A program made the translations under genes and the position numbers. This document shows positions 1 through 8,457 of a DNA stretch of 64,000 bases, piece after piece. The notes beneath the pieces are model-generated. The model was not told where the DNA came from. It did no database searches and saw only the letters and a program-made list of their open reading frames with translations. The stretch spans positions 3,265 to 67,264 of the forward strand of contig DAOUSW010000006.1 of the NCBI GenBank assembly GCA_030627005.1, given 5' to 3'. Within the stretch, counting starts at the first letter, position 1. Each line of letters starts with the position of its first letter. Origin of the DNA: MTP4 sp9310u. Lineage in GTDB: Archaea > Halobacteriota > Methanosarcinia > Methanosarcinales > Methanosarcinaceae.

Positions 1-257
1 GGCTCTGTTTCGAGTTTGACCCGCCTCTACCGAACCAGGCAGAAGAATCAAAGACCTGCATCCGTTTTATCCCGAAACGCCTGCTAACGGTTATCGTGGA
101 CGACAAAAGCGCGGGCGAGGTAATCAAAAAAATAATAGAGGTCAACCAGACCGGACACGCCGGAGATGGAAAGATCTTTGTCTCGGACATAAGGGAAGCC
201 GTCCGCATCCGGACCGGAGAGATCAGAGAAGCTACCGTCAGTAAGGAGGTGGCATGA
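1..257 (+). CDS. nifI2: NifI2, PII-family nitrogenase regulator (3' part only)
   Basis: This is the C-terminal part of a PII/GlnB-like protein; the reading frame is open to the left edge (first whole codon at base 3) and ends in TGA at 255-257. The visible part has the PII core strand (RLLTVIVDD), the GHAGDGKIFV segment that forms the nucleotide-binding B/C-loop region, and the usual IRTGE near the C-terminus. In methanogens NifI1 and NifI2 bind dinitrogenase and switch it off in response to ammonium, with 2-oxoglutarate and ATP relieving inhibition (family knowledge). The stop codon directly abuts the nifD ATG (TGAATG), which fits the archaeal order nifH-I1-I2-D-K-E-N. nifH and nifI1 would lie outside the window. 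Confidence 0.9.
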   Translation, partial: LCFEFDPPLPNQAEESKTCIRFIPKRLLTVIVDDKSAGEVIKKIIEVNQTGHAGDGKIFVSDIREAVRIRTGEIREATVSKEVA

Positions 258-1862
258 ATGGGAGCTGAAATAAAATCCGGCAGTGAAATTGAAGCTAAGC
301 AGGAGATTGTTGAGGATATGCTCAGGGCACTCCCGGAAAAAGCTGCCAGGAACCGGAGAAAACACATCGTTGTCAGGGACTGTTCCACCGAACAGCACAT
401 TGAAGCTGACGATAAGGTAATCCCGGGCATCATCACAAACCGCGGCTGTGCCTTTGCAGGCTCCAAGGGTGTGGTCTTCGGGCCCATCAAAGACATGGTA
501 CACCTGGTCCACGGTCCCATAGGCTGTGCTTACTTTACCTGGGGGACCAGGCGAAACCTTGCCCGGGCCGAGGAAGGCGGGGATAACTTCAGCAATTACT
601 GCGTTTGCACTGACATGAAGGAAACCGACATCGTCTTTGGCGGGGAGAAAAAACTCAAACAGGCCATTGACGAAGTGGTGAGGATCTTCAAACCCGAGGC
701 AATCACGGTCTCTGCCACCTGCCCGGTCGGCCTTATAGGAGACGACATCGAAGCCGTTTCCAGGGAAGCTGAAAAAGAGCACGGAATCAAAATAGTTCCT
801 TCCCGCTGTGAAGGGTACAGGGGAGTCAGCCAGTCAGCAGGGCACCACATTGCAAGTAACCTCCTGATGGAACACCTGATAGGGACCGAGGAACTCGAAA
901 ACCCGACTCCCTTTGATATAAACATCTTCGGAGAGTACAACATCGGAGGAGACCTCTGGGAAATCCAGCCAATCCTCGAAAAAATCGGGTACAGGATAGT
1001 CTCAAGCCTTACGGGAGATGGCTCCTTCCATAAAATATCACAGGCCCACAAAGCAAAACTCAGCATCCTGCTCTGTCACCGTTCCATCAACTACACTAAC
1101 CGGATGATGGAAGAAAAATACGGGATTCCCTGGCTGAAAGTAAACTACGTCGGTACAATGGGAACCACCAGGTCCCTCCAGAAAATGGCAGAATTCTTTG
1201 ACAACCCGGAACTTACCCGGAAGACTGAAGAAATCATTGCCGAAGAAACTGGCAAATACGCGGCCGAAGTCGAAAAGTACAAAAAGAAACTCCAGGGCAA
1301 AAAAGTCTTTATCTACTCAGGAGGCTCACGGAGCCACCACTACACGAACCTCTTTGAGGAACTCGGCATGAAGGTTGTTGTTGCAGGCTACCAGTTCGCC
1401 CACAGGGACGACTACGAAGGCAGACAGATCCTTCCGCATATGAAAGAAAAAGCCCTTGGTTCCATTCTTGAGGATGTGCATTACGAAATGGACGAAAACG
1501 TCAAACCTGCAGTTAGCAAGGAGCGGATAGAAGAGCTGAAAAAACAAATCGGGCTCATGGAATACGAGGGGCTTTTCCCCGAAATGAAGGACGGGACCGT
1601 TGTCATTGACGACCTGAACCACCACGAGACCGAAGCCCTTGTAAAAACTCTCAAACCCGACCTCTTCTGTTCCGGGATCAAGGACAAGTACTGGGCCCAG
1701 AAGCTCGGGATTCCCTCAAGGCAGATTCACTCTTACGATTACAGTGGACGATACACCGGCTTTTCCGGAGTACTGAATTTCGCACGGGATATTGACATGG
1801 CGCTTCACAGCCCCACCTGGAGGTTCATAAACCCACCGTGGAAGGCTGCAGGAGCAGAGTAA
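258..1862 (+). CDS. nifD: Nitrogenase MoFe protein alpha chain NifD
   Basis: 534 residues. NifD carries the FeMo-cofactor and, with NifK, half of the P-cluster of dinitrogenase. The three P-cluster cysteines are visible: Cys64 (NRGCAFAG), Cys90 (GPIGCAYFTW) and Cys155 (SATCPVGLIGDD). The cofactor Cys lies in LLCHRSINY and the cofactor His in IHSYDYSGRYTGFSG. The ATG at 258 follows the nifI2 stop with no gap and an AAGGAGGTGG ribosome site just upstream, so translation is probably coupled. Length and motifs are complete, with no sign of damage. The pairing with nifK, nifE and nifN, and with the molybdate transporter downstream, supports the molybdenum enzyme rather than the V or Fe-only types. 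Confidence 0.97.
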   Translation: MGAEIKSGSEIEAKQEIVEDMLRALPEKAARNRRKHIVVRDCSTEQHIEADDKVIPGIITNRGCAFAGSKGVVFGPIKDMVHLVHGPIGCAYFTWGTRRNLARAEEGGDNFSNYCVCTDMKETDIVFGGEKKLKQAIDEVVRIFKPEAITVSATCPVGLIGDDIEAVSREAEKEHGIKIVPSRCEGYRGVSQSAGHHIASNLLMEHLIGTEELENPTPFDINIFGEYNIGGDLWEIQPILEKIGYRIVSSLTGDGSFHKISQAHKAKLSILLCHRSINYTNRMMEEKYGIPWLKVNYVGTMGTTRSLQKMAEFFDNPELTRKTEEIIAEETGKYAAEVEKYKKKLQGKKVFIYSGGSRSHHYTNLFEELGMKVVVAGYQFAHRDDYEGRQILPHMKEKALGSILEDVHYEMDENVKPAVSKERIEELKKQIGLMEYEGLFPEMKDGTVVIDDLNHHETEALVKTLKPDLFCSGIKDKYWAQKLGIPSRQIHSYDYSGRYTGFSGVLNFARDIDMALHSPTWRFINPPWKAAGAE

Positions 1863-1888
1863 GAGGCCAAAAATAAGGAGGTGAAAAA

Positions 1889-3259
1889 ATGCTTGATTAT
1901 ACCCCATGTGAAGAAGTGGAACGTTCAGCCGTTACAATCAACCCTGCCAAAATCTGCCAGCCAATAGGGGCAGTCTATGCGGCCCTTGGTGTACACAACT
2001 GTATGCCCCACAGCCACGGGTCCCAGGGCTGCCTCTCCTACCTGCGTATGTGTCTGAGCAGGCACTTCCGGGAAGCTGCAATGGGAACCACCAGCAGTTT
2101 CTCCGAAGGGACCGCCGTGTTCGGAGGGGCTGCAAACCTCAAGGAGGCCCTCGACAACCTGACAACTGTTTACCAGCCTGAAGTAATTGCAATTCACACT
2201 ACCTGTGTTGCAGAAACCATAGGTGACGATGTCAACACAATCGTTGAGGATGTCAAGGCCGAAGAGCTCATTGACCCGTCCATCAAGATCTGCGCTGCTT
2301 CCACCCCGAGTTACGTCGGCACCCACGTTACGGGCTATGACAACATGGTAAAAGCTTTCGTGACCACCTTTGCCAGCAAGAGCAAGCCAAACGGGAAACT
2401 CAACCTTATCCCTGGCTTCGTGGAACCTGCCGACATCCGGGAAATGAAACGCATCCTCTCGGTTATGGGAATACCTAATATCGTTTTCCCGGACACCACG
2501 GACGTCTTTGATGCCCCCCTTACCGGGGAATCTACCAAATACCCGAGAGGAGGGACCCCGATAGGAGATATAGAAGACTCTGCAAACTCCCTGGGGACCA
2601 TTGCCCTCTGTAAAATGGCGGGAGGTTCAGCTGCAAAAGTCCTCGAAACCCGCTTCAAGGTGCCTGTAAAAATTGGGCCCACCCCGATCGGGATCCGGAA
2701 CACCGACCGCTTCATCATGAACGCGGCAAAATTGGCAAACGTAGCTATCCCCCCCGAACTTGAGGATGAGCGGGGCAGGCTCGTGGACATGATGACCGAT
2801 GCCCACCCCCACTATCACGGAAAGAAGGTAGCCATTTACGGAGACCCTGACATTATAGCAGGCCTGACCAGCCTTGTGCTGGAAATGGGCATGGAACCGA
2901 GCGTTGTCCTGACCGGAACTCCAAGCAAGGCCTTCGAAAAAGAAGTAGAAGAACTTATAGGCCCCGAATATCCTGAAGCCGATGTAATTTCGGGAGGGGA
3001 CCTCTTCATGCTCCACCAGATCATCAAGCGAAAGCCCGTGGACCTCCTGATCGGCAACACATACGGGAAATTCATATCCAGGGCAGAGGACGTGCCCCTG
3101 GTCAGGGTAGGTTTCCCGATCATGGACCGGGCAAACCTGCACTACTTCCCGGTAATGGGGTACGCCGGAGCTGCACGACTGGTGGAGCGCATTGGAAACA
3201 CGCTGCTTGACAGAAAAGACAGGGACGCTCCGGACTGGATGTTTGAGACAATCCAGTAA
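1889..3259 (+). CDS. nifK: Nitrogenase MoFe protein beta chain NifK
   Basis: 456 residues. This is the beta subunit of dinitrogenase; it completes the P-cluster and receives electrons from NifH. P-cluster Cys residues are at about 23 (AKICQPIG), 48 (HGSQGCLSY) and 106 (HTTCVAETIGDD), and the Ser-rich TTSSFSEGTAVFGG segment follows. The protein is short at the N-terminus compared with proteobacterial NifK, as usual for archaeal and clostridial-type enzymes. A strong AAGGAGGTG site lies 7 bases before the ATG, and the gene starts 26 bases after nifD. It is followed by a tandem-repeat gap before nifE. Confidence 0.97.
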   Translation: MLDYTPCEEVERSAVTINPAKICQPIGAVYAALGVHNCMPHSHGSQGCLSYLRMCLSRHFREAAMGTTSSFSEGTAVFGGAANLKEALDNLTTVYQPEVIAIHTTCVAETIGDDVNTIVEDVKAEELIDPSIKICAASTPSYVGTHVTGYDNMVKAFVTTFASKSKPNGKLNLIPGFVEPADIREMKRILSVMGIPNIVFPDTTDVFDAPLTGESTKYPRGGTPIGDIEDSANSLGTIALCKMAGGSAAKVLETRFKVPVKIGPTPIGIRNTDRFIMNAAKLANVAIPPELEDERGRLVDMMTDAHPHYHGKKVAIYGDPDIIAGLTSLVLEMGMEPSVVLTGTPSKAFEKEVEELIGPEYPEADVISGGDLFMLHQIIKRKPVDLLIGNTYGKFISRAEDVPLVRVGFPIMDRANLHYFPVMGYAGAARLVERIGNTLLDRKDRDAPDWMFETIQ

Positions 3260-3262
3260 ATC

Positions 3263-3455
3263 CAAACCACCTGTAAATCCAGACCACCAGTAAATCCAGA
3301 CCACCAGCAAACTAGAACCATCCGGTAAATTCAGACCACCAGTAAATCCAGACCACCAGCAAACTAGAACCATCCGGTAAATTCAGACCACCAGAAAATC
3401 CAAACTATCCGGAAAGTTCAGACCACCAGTAAATCCAAACCATCCTCTAAAAATC
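3263..3455 (+). repeat. 17-18 bp tandem repeat between nifK and nifE
   Basis: About eleven degenerate copies of a 17-18 base unit resembling AAATCCAGACCACCAGT fill the gap between nifK and nifE; a variant unit (AAACTAGAACCATCCGGT) recurs twice as part of a longer period of about 53 bases. There is no open frame of note and no hairpin/T-run terminator inside, so read-through from nifK into nifE is plausible. The array could affect mRNA processing between the structural and the assembly genes, but that is inference. Confidence 0.85.
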
Positions 3456-3486
3456 TGAAAAGCAGAAGCAGAGGGGAGTGAAAGAA

Positions 3487-5058
3487 ATGAAAGAAAATGC
3501 CAGGATAGTGAACACTCTAAAAGAAAGGCAGCCCTACATTGCCCGGAAGCAGTCCATGGAAGAAGGGGTAATCCCCCTCTCCTGCGACAACAATTCCCTG
3601 GCAGGTGCCATGAGCCAGCGGGCCTGTGTGTATTCTGGAGCGCGGGTTGTCTTAAACCCCGTAACAGATGCAGTGCACCTGGTCCACGGCCCTCTCGGTT
3701 GTGCGACCTATACCTGGGACATCAGGGGTGCAAAGTCCAGTGGCGTGGAGACCAACCGCAACAGCTTCACCACCGATATGAAAGAAATCGACGTGGTTTT
3801 CGGGGGAGAGAAAAAACTCACCAGGGCCATTGACGAACTTGTAGAACTCTACCGCCCCCCGGTCGTCTTCGTGTATTCCACCTGTATTGTTGGAATTATC
3901 GGGGACGGCCTGAAATCCGTATGTAAAACAGCAAGCGAAAAGCACAAGATTCCGGTAATCCCGGTCCAGTCCGAAGGCTTCAAAGGCAACAAGTCCGACG
4001 GATACAAGGCAGCCTGCGACGCCCTGAAGCAGCTTATAGACCCCGGGGCAAATGAACGCCGCAACAAAGTTGAAAGCAGCACAAAAGAGGAAAAAGCCGA
4101 AAAGAAACCGAAGATCAACATCCTAGGGGACTTCAACGTCGCAGGGGACGTCTGGCTGGTAAAGCCCCTCTTTGAAAAAATGGGAATCGAGGTAATCGTC
4201 TCCATGACCGGGGACTCCACGGCCGAGTCCATATCCAGGGCTGCCGAAGCCGACCTTAACCTCGTCCAGTGCAGCGGGTCCATGACCTACCTTGCAAAAT
4301 GGATGAAAGAAGAATACGGGATCCCCTTCATCAAGGCGAGCTTTTTCGGAACCGACGACATTTCCCTTGCCCTTCGGAGTACCGCAGAATATTTCGGCTG
4401 CGAGAAGATGGAAAAGAAGGCCGAAAAGATCCTCGAAGAAGAAACCAGGCGCATCATACCTGAAATTTCCAGGATCCGGCAGCGGGTCAAAGGAAAAAAG
4501 GCAGCAATCTACATGGGAGGAGCAGCCAAAGCCCTTACGCTCATAAAAGGTTTTGCCGAACTCGGCATGGAAGTGGTCATCATCGGCACCCAGACCGGGA
4601 AAAAGGAAGACTACGAACAGATCAGCTATTCGGTCCGGGACGGGACAGTGATCGTGGACGACGCAAACCCCCTGGAACTTGCCGAACTCCTGATAAAACA
4701 GGACGTGGACCTGATGGTCGCAGGGGTGAAGGAGAGATTTATCGCATACAAACTGGGTGTTGCCTTTTGCGACTTCAATCACGACAGGGTGGTGGAGTTC
4801 GAAGGCTTTGACGGTTTTGTGAACTTTGCCCGGGAAGTGGACGCTTCCATTAACAGTCCTGTCTGGAAGGCTGTCAGGCAGAGGACCCTGGAACCCCCTG
4901 GAGAAAAACCGGCATACACAGAAAAACAACTCTCCGAAAGTTCAGAGCAGATGGAACAGATGGAACAGACAGAGAAAATCATGAGCAGGAAACCGGGAAT
5001 ATTACGAAAAACCTCCCTGCAGGCAGCCCAGGATTCCGGAGTGGAGAGCCCGGTATAA
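3487..5058 (+). CDS. nifE: Nitrogenase cofactor scaffold NifE
   Basis: About 523 residues from the ATG at 3487; a GTG at 3478 is in frame, but GAGGGGAG immediately upstream is better placed as the ribosome site for the ATG. NifE with NifN forms the scaffold on which NifB-co is matured to FeMo-co. NifD-like motifs are present (QRACVYSGARVV, GPLGCATYTW, YSTCIVGIIGD), but the NifD cofactor ligands are not conserved. The C-terminus has an extra Glu/Met/Gln-rich stretch of about 50 residues (SSEQMEQMEQTEK) that looks repeat-derived and is unlikely to be part of the fold. nifN follows after 19 bases. Confidence 0.95.
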   Translation: MKENARIVNTLKERQPYIARKQSMEEGVIPLSCDNNSLAGAMSQRACVYSGARVVLNPVTDAVHLVHGPLGCATYTWDIRGAKSSGVETNRNSFTTDMKEIDVVFGGEKKLTRAIDELVELYRPPVVFVYSTCIVGIIGDGLKSVCKTASEKHKIPVIPVQSEGFKGNKSDGYKAACDALKQLIDPGANERRNKVESSTKEEKAEKKPKINILGDFNVAGDVWLVKPLFEKMGIEVIVSMTGDSTAESISRAAEADLNLVQCSGSMTYLAKWMKEEYGIPFIKASFFGTDDISLALRSTAEYFGCEKMEKKAEKILEEETRRIIPEISRIRQRVKGKKAAIYMGGAAKALTLIKGFAELGMEVVIIGTQTGKKEDYEQISYSVRDGTVIVDDANPLELAELLIKQDVDLMVAGVKERFIAYKLGVAFCDFNHDRVVEFEGFDGFVNFAREVDASINSPVWKAVRQRTLEPPGEKPAYTEKQLSESSEQMEQMEQTEKIMSRKPGILRKTSLQAAQDSGVESPV

Positions 5059-5077
5059 CCTGATAGGCGGTATCAAA

Positions 5078-6544
5078 ATGACCAGAAGAAACTACGCAAC
5101 CGTAAATCCATGCGTCATGTGCCAGCCCATGGGAAGCGCCCTTGCCTTCAAGGGTATTGAAAACACAATCGTTCTCTACCACGGTTCCCAGGGATGCAGC
5201 ACCTACATGCGCCTGCACCTTGCCCACCACTTCAGGGAACCCGTGGACATCGGATCAAGCGCCCTCAGTGAAAGGGGGGCAGTCTACGGAGGCAGGGAAA
5301 ACCTGAAGAAAGGTTTGAGAAACGTCATCAACAGGTATTCCCCTAAGGTGATCGGCGTTGCTACCACCTGCCTTGCCGAAACAATAGGTGATGACGTACC
5401 TGCGATAATCAGGGAATTCAAGGAAGAGGAAGGGATCGGAGACGACCCTGAAAAGGACATCATAATCGTTCCAGTTTCCACCCCCAGTTACGGGGAAAGC
5501 CATGTAAGCGGCTACATAAAAGCCGTGAATGCCGTTGTCAGGAAGTTTACGGAAAAGCCGGAAGATGAAGATAAAACGGAAGGCACGGAAGAAAAAAGCC
5601 CCGGTATGAAAGAAGCACCCGAGATGAAAAAAGCAACTAACGGCAAAATCAACCTTATCCCGGTAGAAAGCCTCTCCCCGGCCGACGTGAGGGAACTCAA
5701 AGAAATCCTTGCGGAAATGGTCGGAGATTACACCTTCCTCCCGGACATTTCCGAGACTTTCGATGCCCCCCTGAAAGAAGACCTTCCAAAAATAGCTTCA
5801 GGAGGCACATCCCTTTCCGACATTGCAGATATGCCAAACAGCAGGGCAAGCCTGGCCCTCGGGGTTGTAAGCAAAAACCTGGCAGTGGAATACCTTGAAG
5901 CTTGCCACGGGGTCCCCGGACACAATGTCCCCATACCCATCGGGCTCTCGAACACCGACCGCTTCTTCACGGAACTGGTCCGCAGCCTTGGCTGTCCGAT
6001 CCCTGAAAAATACCAGAAGGAAAGGGGCAGACTCCTGGACTCCATGGTAGACGTGCACAAGTACCTCTACGGGGTAAAGGCGGCAGTGTACGGAGACCCG
6101 GACACCGTTTTCAGCCTGGTGACGTTCATGCTGGAACTGGGAATGGAACCCGTCCTCGTAGCCACCGGGAGCAAGAGCCGGGACTTTGAAGAACGCATAC
6201 GGCTTCTGTTTGGGGAGATAAGGCCCGAACTGGTCCCCACTGTCCTTGATGACATTGATTTTGACACATTGAACGACATGGTCAAAAAGTGCAAACCCGA
6301 AATCCTGATCGGGAACTCAAACGGGAGATACATTGCAAAAGCCGAAGACATCCCCCTGGTGCGGGTGGGCCTTCCGATCCACGACAGGGTAGGAGCCCAG
6401 CGCATACTAACAGTCGGATACAGGGGTGCAATGGAACTGCTCGACAGGGTCACAAATGCCATTCTTGAAGCAACGGACACTTTCACCGCGCCCGTGCAAC
6501 CGGAATCCGTAGCGGATGCGGACCGGGTACCAAAGGTTCTGTAA
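5078..6544 (+). CDS. nifN: Nitrogenase cofactor scaffold NifN
   Basis: 488 residues, the partner of NifE in cofactor assembly. It has the NifK-like start NPCVMCQPMGSALAFKG, then HGSQGCSTYMRLH and TTCLAETIGDDVP. A charged insertion (around residues 158-190, KPEDEDKTEGTEEK) separates the first and second Rossmann-like domains. It starts 19 bases after nifE behind a TAGGCGGT site. It is the last gene of the nif run; a hairpin and T-run lie about 30 bases beyond its TAA. Confidence 0.95.
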   Translation: MTRRNYATVNPCVMCQPMGSALAFKGIENTIVLYHGSQGCSTYMRLHLAHHFREPVDIGSSALSERGAVYGGRENLKKGLRNVINRYSPKVIGVATTCLAETIGDDVPAIIREFKEEEGIGDDPEKDIIIVPVSTPSYGESHVSGYIKAVNAVVRKFTEKPEDEDKTEGTEEKSPGMKEAPEMKKATNGKINLIPVESLSPADVRELKEILAEMVGDYTFLPDISETFDAPLKEDLPKIASGGTSLSDIADMPNSRASLALGVVSKNLAVEYLEACHGVPGHNVPIPIGLSNTDRFFTELVRSLGCPIPEKYQKERGRLLDSMVDVHKYLYGVKAAVYGDPDTVFSLVTFMLELGMEPVLVATGSKSRDFEERIRLLFGEIRPELVPTVLDDIDFDTLNDMVKKCKPEILIGNSNGRYIAKAEDIPLVRVGLPIHDRVGAQRILTVGYRGAMELLDRVTNAILEATDTFTAPVQPESVADADRVPKVL

Positions 6545-6572
6545 GTAGGCCAGGTATGAACAGTTATGTAAA

Positions 6573-6598
6573 ATACGGGTGACTCCGTATCCATTTTT
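6573..6598 (+). terminator. Hairpin plus T-run ending the nif operon
   Basis: ATACGG (6573-6578) pairs perfectly with CCGTAT (6585-6590) across a 6-base loop and is followed by CCATTTTTTC. It sits 30 bases past the nifN stop, a position and shape that fit a transcription terminator. Confidence 0.6.
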
Positions 6599-6632
6599 TC
6601 ACCACAAAAATGGGTGTAGAGTCATGGTTAAT

Positions 6633-6656
6633 TTAAGATCTCTTTGATGATCTTAA
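6633..6656 (+). promoter_or_regulatory. 8-bp inverted repeat between nifN and modA
   Basis: TTAAGATC (6633-6640) and GATCTTAA (6649-6656) form a perfect inverted repeat with an 8-base spacer. It is 260 bases upstream of modA and just after the nif terminator. It may be a second terminator hairpin or a protein-binding site; the sequence does not decide. Confidence 0.35.
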
Positions 6657-6830
6657 AAATGGGACTTTAAGTTGGCCGTATCTGTGTTTTAAGTTAATCG
6701 TTTTAATTAACCGTACAGGTAAAAAGACCGTCAGTGGCTCATTTATTGGATCAAGCTAGAGGGGCTATCATGCAGGTGTCACGTAAATCCGGACTGGTAT
6801 TCTCGATATTTATTAGGAAGTGAATCACAA

Positions 6831-6864
6831 ACTATATATGCGTTATTACCTACGGAACATAACG
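6831..6864 (+). promoter_or_regulatory. modABC promoter: TATA box and ModE-like operator
   Basis: A TATA element (CTATATATG, 6832-6840) is followed at once by CGTTAT (6841-6846), 12 bases, and ATAACG (6859-6864). A perfect CGTTAT-N12-ATAACG palindrome matches the half-sites and spacing of the Escherichia coli ModE site in front of modA as I recall it. In archaea the start site lies about 25 bases after the TATA box, so a bound regulator would cover it and repress transcription. This fits molybdate-dependent repression of the transporter. Confidence 0.6.
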
Positions 6865-6917
6865 AAAAAGAAAGGGTACAAAGTTCAGATTTTACAGAAA
6901 AATAAGGAAGAAGTTCA

Positions 6918-7733
6918 ATGGACGAAACTAAAATAAAAAAACTGATACTTCCAATCCTTGCAGCAGTCATCTGCCTCGGAATAGTCGTCTTCCTTGCTGC
7001 TTCCCCGGAAACGGAAGAAGAGCAACCCGGGGTCATCACGGTTTCGGCTGCTGCAAGCCTTACCGAAGCTTTTACGGATATTGCGGAGGAGTTTGAAGCT
7101 GAGCATCCGGATGCCGATGTTGAACTGAACTTTGCGGGTTCCGGGACTCTCAGGATGCAGATCGAAGGCGGAGCCCCGATCGATGTGTTTGCCTCGGCCT
7201 CCCAGAGCCATATGAATATCCTTTCGGAAGCAGGCCTGATTGAAGAAAGTTCGAGAAAGGACTTCACGTCCAACACCCTGGTCATGATTGTGCCGAAAAG
7301 TTCCATAGAATCCGGAACTTCCCCCGCCTCCCTTGAAGACCTAACCGCAGACAGCGTTGAGAAAATAGCGATCGGAAACCCCGAGACTGCCCCTGTAGGA
7401 AAATATACGGAACTGGCTCTTGAGGATGCCGGGCTCTGGGACGAACTCGGTGGAAAGATCATTTTCGCAGAAAACGTGAAGCAGGTACTGACCTACGTGG
7501 AAACGGGAGAAGTGGAAACGGGTTTTGTATACCGCACCGATGCCGAAAGCGGACAGAAAGATCTCTATGAGATAACTTATACGGTTCCGGTAAACGCCTC
7601 GATCTCCTACCCCATAGCAGTACTCGACGGATCGGAAAACAAGGAGATAGCACAGGAATTCGTTGATTTCGTAACCGGGCCCGAGGGGCAGGAAATACTG
7701 GAAGGGTACGGCTTTGGAATAAAGAAGATTTAA
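6918..7733 (+). CDS. modA: Molybdate-binding protein ModA
   Basis: 271 residues. Extracellular lipoprotein-like or anchored solute-binding protein of the molybdate/tungstate ABC importer. Residues 8-28 form one hydrophobic segment (LILPILAAVICLGIVVFLAA) that would anchor the protein or be cleaved. The mature part opens with ITVSAAASLTEAFTDI and has ELNFAGSGTLRMQIEGGAPIDVFASAS, characteristic of ModA, and a GNPETAPVGKY motif. The AAGGAAG ribosome site precedes the ATG. First gene of modABC; molybdenum uptake next to the MoFe nitrogenase genes makes metabolic sense. Confidence 0.93.
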   Translation: MDETKIKKLILPILAAVICLGIVVFLAASPETEEEQPGVITVSAAASLTEAFTDIAEEFEAEHPDADVELNFAGSGTLRMQIEGGAPIDVFASASQSHMNILSEAGLIEESSRKDFTSNTLVMIVPKSSIESGTSPASLEDLTADSVEKIAIGNPETAPVGKYTELALEDAGLWDELGGKIIFAENVKQVLTYVETGEVETGFVYRTDAESGQKDLYEITYTVPVNASISYPIAVLDGSENKEIAQEFVDFVTGPEGQEILEGYGFGIKKI

Positions 7734-7776
7734 ACCACGGAAAGCACGGAAGAACACGGAAAAAAGAGAGATATCT

Positions 7777-8442
7777 ATGGAAGCGCTTCAAACGGTTATG
7801 ACTCCGCTCCTGCTTACTCTAAAAATTGCCCTGGTTACGACCTTTTTTGTGGCAGTCCTTGGGGTCGGCATCTCTTACCTGCTGGCAAAACGGGAGTTTG
7901 CCGGGAAATGGCTGGCTGATGCGTTCGTAACCCTTCCCATGGTCCTGCCCCCAACGGTCACGGGGTATCTCCTGGTAATCATTCTGGGGAAAAACGGAGT
8001 GATAGGCAGCAAACTGTTTTTGCTCAGCGGAAGCGGGATCCTTTTTACCTGGCAGGCAGCGGCAATTGCGGCTTTCGTGGTGTCCTTGCCCCTGATGGTA
8101 AAGACTGCAACTTCAGCTATAGGAGCCGTGGACCGGAGTGTGGAGGAAGCCTCCAGCATTCTCGGGCGGAGCGAACTCGAAACTGCACTCTTCATAACCC
8201 TGCCCCTTGCAAAAAAAGGCATTCTTGCGGGCTGTGTCCTGAGTTTTGCAAGGGCTGTCGGAGAATTCGGGGCAACTTTGATGGTTGCCGGAAACATACC
8301 CGGGAAGACGAGCACGATGTCGCTTTCCATTTATAACGCGTACCAGACGGGAAACAGCGAACTTGCCAATCTGCTGGTACTCATCCTGGTTGCCATGTCT
8401 TTCCTGACCATTGCGGCAACCAGCAGGCTTGCTGAAAGATAA
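7777..8442 (+). CDS. modB: Molybdate ABC transporter permease ModB
   Basis: 221 residues with about five membrane segments. It carries the coupling EAA-type loop in EEASSILGRSELETALFITLPLA followed by GRAVGEFGATLMVAG, typical of ModB permeases. It starts 43 bases after modA; the gap has three short repeats around CACGGAA. It works with ModA and ModC in the cytoplasmic membrane. Confidence 0.93.
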   Translation: MEALQTVMTPLLLTLKIALVTTFFVAVLGVGISYLLAKREFAGKWLADAFVTLPMVLPPTVTGYLLVIILGKNGVIGSKLFLLSGSGILFTWQAAAIAAFVVSLPLMVKTATSAIGAVDRSVEEASSILGRSELETALFITLPLAKKGILAGCVLSFARAVGEFGATLMVAGNIPGKTSTMSLSIYNAYQTGNSELANLLVLILVAMSFLTIAATSRLAER

Positions 8443-8457
8443 GAGGTGAGGGCCTGA

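Noticed and set aside
84..5230. Long minus-strand frames across nifD, nifK, nifE and nifN
   Set aside because: They mirror codon structure of the nif genes, have no family motifs or ribosome sites, and overlap proven genes fully.
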